DNA from: Hyphomicrobiales bacterium
GTDB lineage: Bacteria > Pseudomonadota > Alphaproteobacteria > Rhizobiales > Beijerinckiaceae
Direction: 5' to 3'
Length of the DNA stretch: 64,000 nt
NCBI GenBank assembly: GCA_028869185.1
Contig: JAGWTA010000007.1
Location: 1-64,000 of the forward strand
Of this stretch, positions 24,673 through 31,406 are shown piece after piece (positions within the stretch are counted from its first letter, which is position 1; every line of letters begins with the position of its first letter). The position numbers and the translations under genes are program-made. The notes beneath the pieces were generated by a model that did no database searches, had not been told where the DNA came from, and saw only the letters and a list, made by a program, of their open reading frames with translations.

Positions 24673-25215
24673 ATGCCAGGAACCGGCGCGCCCTTCAGGA
24701 ACGATTATCCCGCACAAGTCTATCCGCAGGAATATCGGCCGCCCGAATATCTCGCCTATCTCGAAAAGGCCGCGGCGGCGATCAAGACCGTGCGCATCGT
24801 CGTCTACGCCGGCCTTGCAAGCTTCATGCTGCTCGCCGCCTACGGCTTCTTCCTGATCTATCTTCTGACCAGCGACGCGCGCACGATGGCTGCGCAGACG
24901 CGCGTTCTCGCCGACCAGATGCATGACGTCGTGAGCGCGATGAACATGATGAATGCAACCATGGGCGACATGCGCGCCAATATCGGCGACATGCGCGGCG
25001 ACATGGGCGCGATGCGCGCGGCGATGGACACCATGAGTCGCCATGTGGCCACGATCGATTCATCGGCCGCCAGCATGGCGAACACGGTCACGCTGATCCA
25101 GCATTCGGCGCGCAATCTCGACTCGAGCTTTGGCCCCGCCATGGGCATGTTCAACAATTTCATGCCGTTTCGCAGCGGGCCGGTCGCCCCGCCCTTCGCG
25201 CCTCCGCCTCAGTAA
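24673..25215 (+). CDS. Met-rich coiled-coil membrane protein
   Basis: 180-residue protein not recognised. A Tyr/Pro-rich N-terminus (YPAQVYPQEYRPPEYLAYLE) is followed by one membrane helix (~38-63, IVVYAGLASFMLLAAYGFFL) and a long coiled coil (~70-140) with heptad-like Met spacing (MNMMNATMGDMRANIGDMRG). The end is Phe/Pro-rich (FNNFMPFRSGPVAPPFAPPP). The coiled coil resembles methyl-accepting-type helical bundles but has no signalling tip. ATG 24673 is preferred over frames open further upstream, which overlap the TPR gene. It is the last gene of the 16.4-25.2 kb run. Metal binding by Met or a structural role are both possible. Confidence 0.72.
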   Translation: MPGTGAPFRNDYPAQVYPQEYRPPEYLAYLEKAAAAIKTVRIVVYAGLASFMLLAAYGFFLIYLLTSDARTMAAQTRVLADQMHDVVSAMNMMNATMGDMRANIGDMRGDMGAMRAAMDTMSRHVATIDSSAASMANTVTLIQHSARNLDSSFGPAMGMFNNFMPFRSGPVAPPFAPPPQ

Positions 25216-25315
25216 CGAGCCGCGCGAACGCGCTTTTTCAACACTGAAATTCTCGTCTTTCGGCGTCCGGGCCAAACCGGCTTTGCGCCAGACGCCCTGT
25301 CGCGCTAGTGAGACC

Positions 25316-25333
25316 ATGACAGTTTTATGACAA
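25316..25333 (-). promoter_or_regulatory. Predicted Pho box
   Basis: On the minus strand this reads TTGTCAT-AAAA-CTGTCAT, 13 of 14 matches to the CTGTCAT-N4-CTGTCAT PhoB box. It ends 13 bp before the DUF47 start codon, overlapping the probable promoter or leader. In Sinorhizobium meliloti PhoB represses the equivalent orfA-pit operon under phosphate starvation, so repression is the likely outcome here. Confidence 0.6.
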
Positions 25334-25346
25334 CGGAGCGCCGGCG

Positions 25347-25988
25347 ATGCGGTGGTTTCAGGCCCTCATGCCTCGCGAAGACAAATTCTTCGATTTCTTC
25401 TCGAGCCATGCGCAGCTCGTTCACCAGGCGGCGATCGAACTGCGCGCGCTTCTGCAGGGCGGCGAAACCGCGCCAGCCCATTCAGCACAAATATCGAAAC
25501 TGGAAAACGCCGCCGACGACATCGCGCGGGAGGTTCTGCTGGCCGTGCGGCGCACCTTCATCACGCCCTTCGACCGCACCGACATTTCCGGCCTCTCCAC
25601 CGCGCTCGACGATGCTGTCGACCAGATGCAGCGCACGGCCAAGAAAATCGACCTGCTCGATGTGCGCACGTTCGATCCGGTCATGGCGCAACTCGGCGAC
25701 GTCATTGTCGAGGCCTCGGAACTCGCGGTGAAAATGGTGGCGCTGCTGCCCGACATGCGCAACGCCAATGCGCGCATCACTGCGCTGAACCTCCATATGA
25801 CGCGCCTTGAAGAGCGCTCGGACGAATTGCACGATCAGGGCGTGAAGGCCCTCTATCAGCGCTACCGCCACTCGGACGCGATGGCTTTCATCGTCGGCAG
25901 CGAAATCTACGATCATCTCGAGAAGGTCGTGGACCGTCTGGAAGACGTCGCCAATCATATCGGCGACATCGTCATCGAACAGATCTGA
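25347..25988 (+). CDS. DUF47/PhoU-like Pit accessory protein
   Basis: 213-residue cytoplasmic helical protein of the DUF47 family, homologous to OrfA of S. meliloti orfA-pit and distantly to PhoU. Visible features are the N-terminal FFDFFSSHAQLVHQAA, ITPFDRTDISGLSTALDDAV and the C-terminal SEIYDHLEKVVDRLEDVANH. It modulates the activity of the low-affinity phosphate transporter encoded 10 bp downstream. ATG 25347 has GGAG about 12 nt upstream. The Pho box just before the gene suggests phosphate control of both genes. Length is typical. Confidence 0.92.
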   Translation: MRWFQALMPREDKFFDFFSSHAQLVHQAAIELRALLQGGETAPAHSAQISKLENAADDIAREVLLAVRRTFITPFDRTDISGLSTALDDAVDQMQRTAKKIDLLDVRTFDPVMAQLGDVIVEASELAVKMVALLPDMRNANARITALNLHMTRLEERSDELHDQGVKALYQRYRHSDAMAFIVGSEIYDHLEKVVDRLEDVANHIGDIVIEQI

Positions 25989-25998
25989 GGAGCGCCCT

Positions 25999-26997
25999 TT
26001 GTCCTCGACGCTGGCGATCCTTGTTTTCCTGATTTCCATCGCGCTGCTGTTTGATTTTCTCAACGGCCTGCACGACGCCGCCAATTCGATCGCCACCATC
26101 GTGTCGACGCGCGTTCTTCGGCCGCAATGGGCCGTATTCTGGGCGGCGTTTTTCAATTTCATCGCCTTCCTGTTTTTCGGTTTGCATGTCGCACAGACTG
26201 TCGGCTCCGGCATTGTCGCGCCCGGTTTTGTCGACGATGCGGTTATTTTCGGCGCGCTCATGGGCGCGATCATCTGGAACATCGTGACCTGGTGGGCCGG
26301 CATTCCATCGAGTTCCTCACATGCGTTGATTGGCGGCCTTGTCGGCGCCGGCCTCGCCAAGGGCGGTTGGAACGCCATCGTCTGGAACGGTCTTACCAAG
26401 ACGGCGCTCGCCATCGTCGGCTCGCCTCTGCTCGGTTTCGTTTTCGCGCTCTTGCTTGTCCTCATCGTCTCCTGGCTTTTCGTTCGCGCAACGCCCGGCG
26501 CCGTCGACAGCACGTTCCGTCTGTTGCAATTCGGGTCCGCCTCGCTCTATTCGCTCGGCCACGGCGGCAACGATGCGCAGAAAACAATGGGCGTCATCGC
26601 CGTGCTGCTCTACACGCACGGTCAGACCGGCGGCGAGTTTCACGTGCCCTTCTGGGTGGTTCTGGCCTGTCAGTCCGCCATGGCGCTCGGCACGATGTTT
26701 GGCGGCTGGCGCATCGTGCACACCATGGGTTCGCGCATCACGCGCCTGCAGCCGGTGCAGGGTTTCTGCGCCGAGACGGGCGGCGCCGCGACGCTGTTTC
26801 TGGCGACCTACTTCGGCATTCCGGTTTCGACGACGCATACGATCACCGGAGCGATCGTCGGCGTCGGCGCAGCGCGCCGTGTCTCTGCGGTGCGCTGGAA
26901 CGTGGCGCAGAATATCGTCGTCGCCTGGGTGCTGACGATGCCGGCCGCCGCCGTGCTGGGCGTAGCATTCTACTGGCTGGCGCGCCCTGTCCTGTGA
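25999..26997 (+). CDS. pit: Low-affinity inorganic phosphate transporter, Pit family
   Basis: 332-residue inner-membrane proton/metal-phosphate symporter. Both halves of the internal repeat carry a Pit signature: FDFLNGLHDAANSIATIVST at the N-terminus and LGHGGNDAQKTMGVIAVLL in the C-terminal half. VSTTHTITGAIVGVG near the end is also typical. About 8-10 membrane helices are predicted. The start is TTG 25999 with GAGGAG about 8 nt upstream; no ATG fits. It forms an operon with the DUF47 gene, as in S. meliloti, and is convergent with the sensor kinase at 27016. Confidence 0.93.
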   Translation: MSSTLAILVFLISIALLFDFLNGLHDAANSIATIVSTRVLRPQWAVFWAAFFNFIAFLFFGLHVAQTVGSGIVAPGFVDDAVIFGALMGAIIWNIVTWWAGIPSSSSHALIGGLVGAGLAKGGWNAIVWNGLTKTALAIVGSPLLGFVFALLLVLIVSWLFVRATPGAVDSTFRLLQFGSASLYSLGHGGNDAQKTMGVIAVLLYTHGQTGGEFHVPFWVVLACQSAMALGTMFGGWRIVHTMGSRITRLQPVQGFCAETGGAATLFLATYFGIPVSTTHTITGAIVGVGAARRVSAVRWNVAQNIVVAWVLTMPAAAVLGVAFYWLARPVL

Positions 26998-27015
26998 TCC
27001 GGCTGGATCGCGCGC

Positions 27016-28362
27016 TCAGGCCTTGGGCAGCGTGACGCGCGCGATCAGTCCATGCGGCGAAGCTTCCAGCAATTGCACTGCGCCGCCGGCCTTTTCGGCG
27101 AGCATGCGGACGATGGAAAGGCCGAGTCCGAAACCGGCGTCCGCATTCATGTTGCGCGCCGGCGCCCCGCGCACGAACGGCTCGAGCACCTTCTCCCGGT
27201 CGGCCGGCGCAATGCCGGGGCCATCGTCGACGACATCGACCTGAATGCGCGTCGCGTCCGGGCGCGATATTGCAATCGTCGCGCGTGTGCCATGCTTCAC
27301 CGCGTTTTCGACGAGATTGCCGAAGAGGCGCTGCATCTCGACCACAGAGCCGAAAACCGTTTCGTGTCGACCGCCTTCGTAATCGACGACGTGGCCCATG
27401 TCTGAATATTGATCGCAGATCGTTTGCAAAACGCTGTCGAGATCGATCAGGCTCCGGTCGACGGATTCGCGCCCCTCGCGCAGATAATGCAGGTTCTTGT
27501 GCAGCATCGCGTCCATCGTCTCGACGTCGCTGAGCATTTTCTCGCGCATGGCGTCGTCTTCGATGAATTCGGTGCGCAACCGCACGCGTGTGAGAATGGT
27601 GCGCAGATCGTGGCTGATGGCCGCCAGAGCCTGACTGCGCGCAGCGACCATCGCGCGAATACGCGATTGCATGCGATTGAGCGCGCGGGAAAGATCGCGC
27701 ACTTCGCGCGGACCGGCTTCCGGCACGGGTTCGCTTTCGCCGTCGGTGATCCTTTCAGCGGCGCCGGCGAGATGAACCAGCGGCGAGATCACCGCATTCG
27801 ACAACCACAACGTCAGCACCGAAGCGATCAAAAAGAATAGGAACGCGAACCGTTCCCAGTAGGGCGAGAGAAAGGGGCCGGCCGCATTGCGCTCGCCGCC
27901 GAAATGCGCGCTGCGCCGCTCGGCGTGCGAGGCGGCCAGAACATAACCGCCGTTGCGCAGCGCAATGACAAAGGCGCGGCCCGTGCCAGGCGCTTCGACG
28001 GCGGCGACCTGCGCCCCCGGCCACAGGCGTCGCCTGAGATCGGCCGCCTCCTCGTTCCAGCGCGGCGCCGGCCGCGCCGCCTCCTGCGGAGCGCTTTCGC
28101 TCAACGAGAAATACATCCACGGCGCGGCGCGCTCGAGCGCGGCGGCAATGTTGGCGCGCTGGCCCGGCGCGCCATTGTCGAGCGCCAGAATCGCGGCGGC
28201 GATGAATTCATCGGGCTCCACGAGCGGCTTGCGCCATTCGGGATTGGAAAGCCAGTTTGTTGTGGCGAGCGCGAGCTGGAACAGGAACAGCGCCGCAAGG
28301 ATCACTAGCGTGACCTGGCCGGTCAGATGATCGGGGCGGAAGCGGCGCAGCAACGCCATCAT
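27016..28362 (-). CDS. EnvZ/CpxA-like sensor histidine kinase
   Basis: 448-residue membrane kinase. TM1 spans ~15-36 (VTLVILAALFLFQLALATT), a periplasmic sensor ~37-170, TM2 ~172-192, then a HAMP domain (VISPLVHLAGAAERITDGES). The H box is ALAAISHDLRTILTRVRLRT, the N box NLVENAVKHG, G1 VDDGPGI and G2 GFGLGLSIV, so it looks fully active. It follows its response regulator with 13 bp between. The divergent Spy/CpxP-like gene 29300 suggests an envelope-stress circuit similar to CpxAR-CpxP, inferred from arrangement. Confidence 0.92.
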   Translation of the reverse strand: MMALLRRFRPDHLTGQVTLVILAALFLFQLALATTNWLSNPEWRKPLVEPDEFIAAAILALDNGAPGQRANIAAALERAAPWMYFSLSESAPQEAARPAPRWNEEAADLRRRLWPGAQVAAVEAPGTGRAFVIALRNGGYVLAASHAERRSAHFGGERNAAGPFLSPYWERFAFLFFLIASVLTLWLSNAVISPLVHLAGAAERITDGESEPVPEAGPREVRDLSRALNRMQSRIRAMVAARSQALAAISHDLRTILTRVRLRTEFIEDDAMREKMLSDVETMDAMLHKNLHYLREGRESVDRSLIDLDSVLQTICDQYSDMGHVVDYEGGRHETVFGSVVEMQRLFGNLVENAVKHGTRATIAISRPDATRIQVDVVDDGPGIAPADREKVLEPFVRGAPARNMNADAGFGLGLSIVRMLAEKAGGAVQLLEASPHGLIARVTLPKA

Positions 28363-28375
28363 CGCCGCTGCGCCT

Positions 28376-29089
28376 TCAACGCCGGATCACTTGCGTGGCG
28401 AAAACATAGCCTTCGGAACGCACCGTCTGGATGAGTTTCGGATTCTTGGCGTCCACTTCGACCTTCTGGCGCAACCGGCTGACGAGCGTGTCGATGGATC
28501 GCTCGCATGGGCCGGTCACCGGTCCGTGCGTGAGGCTCAGAAGCTGATCGCGCGTGAGAATGCGGTTGGGGTGCTCGCACAGGGCGTGCAGCAAATCGAA
28601 CTCGGCGCCCGTCATGGAGACTTTGACGCCGCTCGGCGCGGTCACCGTGCGGCTCGAAACATCGATGCGCCAGCCGTCGAAATGATAGACCTGCCGCGCA
28701 AAGGACGCGCCAACTTCCTGCGCGCCGTTCGTGCGCCGCAGCACCGTGCGCAGGCGCGCCAGCAATTCGCGGGGGTTGAACGGCTTTGCGATGTAATCGT
28801 CGGCGCCTGTTTCGAGGCCGGCGATCTTGTCGGCGTCTTCGGTCTGCGCGGTGACCATGACGATGGGAATGTTGCCCGCCGCACGCAGCCGCCGGCAGAT
28901 CGACAGCCCGTCCTCGTCCGGCAGATTGACGTCGAGGATGATCAGATCATGGCGTCGTGCGGCCAGAGCTGCGTCCATCTCGACGCCGTTGGCGACGAGT
29001 TCGGCGCGCATCTGGTTGCTTTCCAGATACCGGCGGATCAATTCGCCGATTTCGGCGTCGTCCTCGACAAGGAGAATGGACGCGCTCAT
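28376..29089 (-). CDS. OmpR-family response regulator
   Basis: 237-residue regulator paired with the kinase downstream. The receiver shows ILLVEDDAEIG, phospho-acceptor D in LIILDVNLPDEDG, T in VMVTAQTED and K in YIAKPFNPRE. The winged-helix output has MTGAEFDLLHALCEHPNRIL and SIDTLVSRLRQKVE with VRSEGYVFA. ATG 29089 is chosen for the AGAGG 7 nt upstream; an in-frame ATG at 29134 lacks a ribosome site. It is divergent from the Spy-like gene, and a perfect 13-bp palindrome lies 22-34 bp before its start. Confidence 0.93.
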   Translation of the reverse strand: MSASILLVEDDAEIGELIRRYLESNQMRAELVANGVEMDAALAARRHDLIILDVNLPDEDGLSICRRLRAAGNIPIVMVTAQTEDADKIAGLETGADDYIAKPFNPRELLARLRTVLRRTNGAQEVGASFARQVYHFDGWRIDVSSRTVTAPSGVKVSMTGAEFDLLHALCEHPNRILTRDQLLSLTHGPVTGPCERSIDTLVSRLRQKVEVDAKNPKLIQTVRSEGYVFATQVIRR

Positions 29090-29110
29090 GAACGACCTCT
29101 CTGACCCCCG

Positions 29111-29123
29111 TGTGACTGTCACA
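29111..29123. promoter_or_regulatory. TGTGAC-T-GTCACA palindrome
   Basis: Perfect 6-bp inverted repeat with a one-base centre between the divergent response-regulator and Spy-like genes. CRP sites have six bases between the TGTGA and TCACA halves, so this is not a canonical CRP site. OmpR-family proteins favour direct repeats, so the binder is unknown. Confidence 0.35.
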
Positions 29124-29299
29124 AACCACTGCATGGCCGGTTTGTCGATAGGATGGCGCTATCTGGAAAAACGCCGGACACAATTCTCGGGCAATCTCCC
29201 CTGCGAGCAAGACGGACCGTCCGCCGTTCATGCCGAGTTCAGCGCTGCGCGGCGAGGATCGCTGCGCGCTGACCGGAAGCGGCGCGACAGGAGACGAGG

Positions 29300-29779
29300 A
29301 TGAACAGGATTGTATTGGGGGCCCTGACGGCGGCGGTCCTGTGCACGGCGAGCGCCGGCGCACGGGCGGAAGAATCGCGCATGGCGGCCCGCTGGGAAAA
29401 AATGTGCGCCGTCGATGCGCAGAAGGACGCCGATCGCGCCGCCCGCCAGGACAAGGCGGCGAGCCGTGTGGCCGAACGCCTGACGCTGACCGATGCGCAG
29501 AAGGGGCTTTATAAGGAATTCCAGGCCGCTCGCCTCAAGGCGCGCGCGGACACCAAGACGCTCCTGTGTGGCCAGAAGCCCGACACCGCGACCCTTGCCG
29601 GCAAGCTCGCCTATCGCGAACGACAGGCCGAACAGCGCCTCGTCGTCATGAAGGCGACGAACCCGAAATTGCTGGCGTTCTACAATTCGCTCGACGCCGC
29701 CCAGAAGGCCAAATTCGACGCCTTCGGCGAGCGCCGCCGCGACCGCAATCGCGATCATCGTCGCGAAAACGACGACTGA
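29300..29779 (+). CDS. Spy/CpxP-like periplasmic protein (LTxxQ family)
   Basis: 159-residue exported protein. A signal peptide (~1-23, VLGALTAAVLCTASAGARA) precedes an all-helical domain with the LTxxQ-type motif ERLTLTDAQKGLYKEFQAAR and a second related turn, NSLDAAQKAKFDAFGERRRD. Two Cys (C36 and one near C89, TLLCGQKP) may form a disulfide. Spy and CpxP are periplasmic chaperones or sensors; the divergent kinase/regulator pair strengthens that reading. GACGAGG precedes ATG 29300. The basic tail (RRRDRNRDHRREN) is unusual. A strong terminator follows 10 bp after the stop. Confidence 0.82.
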   Translation: MNRIVLGALTAAVLCTASAGARAEESRMAARWEKMCAVDAQKDADRAARQDKAASRVAERLTLTDAQKGLYKEFQAARLKARADTKTLLCGQKPDTATLAGKLAYRERQAEQRLVVMKATNPKLLAFYNSLDAAQKAKFDAFGERRRDRNRDHRRENDD

Positions 29780-29788
29780 TTGCGAGCG

Positions 29789-29833
29789 CGCAGCCCGCGC
29801 CACCCTCTGCCCCTCCGGCGCGGGCTGCGTTTT
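29789..29833 (+). terminator. Rho-independent terminator
   Basis: A 13-bp perfect stem (29789-29801 with 29817-29829), a 15-nt loop and TTTT follow the Spy-like gene stop at 29779. Confidence 0.88.
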
Positions 29834-30013
29834 CAATCATTAAGATCAAATAGTTAACGGCGCCGCTGGTGCGCGCGCCGGATGGAGCGCATGCAATCGG
29901 CGGCAATTAAGACAACTTGACGATTTGCAGAAGACGCCCCTTCCCGGCGCCGGTCGAAGCCTGCTAGTTAGAGCCCTTCGGGCGGCGTTCCGCCCACAGT
30001 CGAGAAGTCTTTC

Positions 30014-31402
30014 ATGGCGTTGAACATTGCGATTGTCGGCGGCGGCCCGGGCGGTCTGATGACAGCCTGGCATATGCGCCGCAAATTCGGGAACGGAGCG
30101 CATGTCTCCATTTTCGAGGCTTCCGAACGGCTTGGCGGAAAAATCCTGACGCAGAGCTTTTCCAGCGATCCGAAGGTCATTTACGAGGCCGGCGCCGCAG
30201 AGTTTTACGGCTATTCCTCGCTCGGCGAGGATCCGCTGCTGGAGCTGATCGAGAGCTTCGGCCTCAAGACGACGCCCATGGAATCCGACTTCGTTCAGAT
30301 CGATGGCGAGATGCTCGACGGCGTCAAGGGCATGCGCGCCCGCTACGGCGACAAGACCGCCAACGCCATTCTGGCCTTCCGCCGCCAGTGCGCGTCGCAA
30401 TTGTCGCCCGCCGAATATTACGAGGGCTCCTCGACCGACGACAACGAACACGATTGGTCCGAGCCCACCGCCGAACAGATTCTGAACAGCGAGATCAAGG
30501 ACGCCACCGCGCGCAAGTTCTTCCGCGTGATGGCCCGCTCCGACATCGCCTCGGAAATGCATCTGACGAACGGCCTGAACGCGCTGAAGAATTATCTCAT
30601 GGATGTCGACGGTTACATCGACGTCTATTCGATCGACGGCGGCAACCAGCGCCTCGTCGACAATCTCGTCGCCGACCTCGACGCCGATGTGCATTTGCGC
30701 GCGCGTCTGCTGGGTCTGGCGGCCTGCGAGCATGGCTATCGCCTGCGCCTGCTGACGCCGGCCGGACAGGAGACGCGCGACTTCGATCTCGTCATCATCT
30801 GCCTGCCGCACAACTGGCTCGGCACGGTGGAATGGCAGGACGAGGCGCTGCGGCAGGCAATGACCAAACACATCGCCCATTTTGATCGCCCCGCCCACTA
30901 CCTGCGCGTCGCCGCGATGTTCGAGCGCCCCTTCTGGGAGGGCAAGGTTGACGGCGCCTGGTGGATGACCGAAGCCTTCGGCGGCGCCTGCGTTTATATC
31001 GAGAACGCCCGTCACCCGGCCGGCGGGCGCGGCGTGCTCAACTGGCTGATCCCGGGCGCCGACGCGCTGGCTTACGTCAATCTCGACGACAAGGCCCTGA
31101 TCGATGTCGCGCTTGGCACCCTGCCCAAGGAATTCGGCGACGCGAAAGCGCTGCTGATGGAAGCGCGCGTCCATCGCTGGATCGCCTCGGTCAACGCGCT
31201 GCCCGGCGGCCTGCCGGTGCGCGACGAGGAGGTCAATCATCGGCCCGCGCCCCAGTCTCACCCCGGGGTTTTCGTCGTCGGCGATTATCTGTTCGACTCC
31301 ACGCTGAACGGCCTGCTAGATTCGGCCGACATCGCAAGCGACATGGCGCTGGAAGAAGCTCAGCGCATGGCTGCGCCTGCGGCGAAGGTGCGGCAGGCCT
31401 GA
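30014..31402 (+). CDS. FAD-dependent amine-oxidase-like oxidoreductase
   Basis: 462-residue flavoprotein. The N-terminal dinucleotide-binding motif is IAIVGGGPGGLMTAWHMRRK, followed by an E at the end of beta-2 (VSIFEASERLGGKI), the GxxRxGG-like turn of monoamine-oxidase and phytoene-desaturase relatives. The C-terminal FAD motif is PGVFVVGDYLFDSTLNGLLD. There is no signal peptide, so it acts in the cytoplasm. The substrate cannot be inferred. It ends 4 bp before an ABC exporter, so product formation and export may be coupled. Confidence 0.85.
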   Translation: MALNIAIVGGGPGGLMTAWHMRRKFGNGAHVSIFEASERLGGKILTQSFSSDPKVIYEAGAAEFYGYSSLGEDPLLELIESFGLKTTPMESDFVQIDGEMLDGVKGMRARYGDKTANAILAFRRQCASQLSPAEYYEGSSTDDNEHDWSEPTAEQILNSEIKDATARKFFRVMARSDIASEMHLTNGLNALKNYLMDVDGYIDVYSIDGGNQRLVDNLVADLDADVHLRARLLGLAACEHGYRLRLLTPAGQETRDFDLVIICLPHNWLGTVEWQDEALRQAMTKHIAHFDRPAHYLRVAAMFERPFWEGKVDGAWWMTEAFGGACVYIENARHPAGGRGVLNWLIPGADALAYVNLDDKALIDVALGTLPKEFGDAKALLMEARVHRWIASVNALPGGLPVRDEEVNHRPAPQSHPGVFVVGDYLFDSTLNGLLDSADIASDMALEEAQRMAAPAAKVRQA

Positions 31403-31406
31403 GCAC

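Noticed and set aside
25216-25240. GCGCG-AA-CGCGC followed by TTTTT after the Met-rich protein
   Set aside because: The loop would be too short for a normal terminator hairpin; possible but not convincing.
29111-29123. CRP/FNR site
   Set aside because: The TGTGA and TCACA halves are only three bases apart instead of six.
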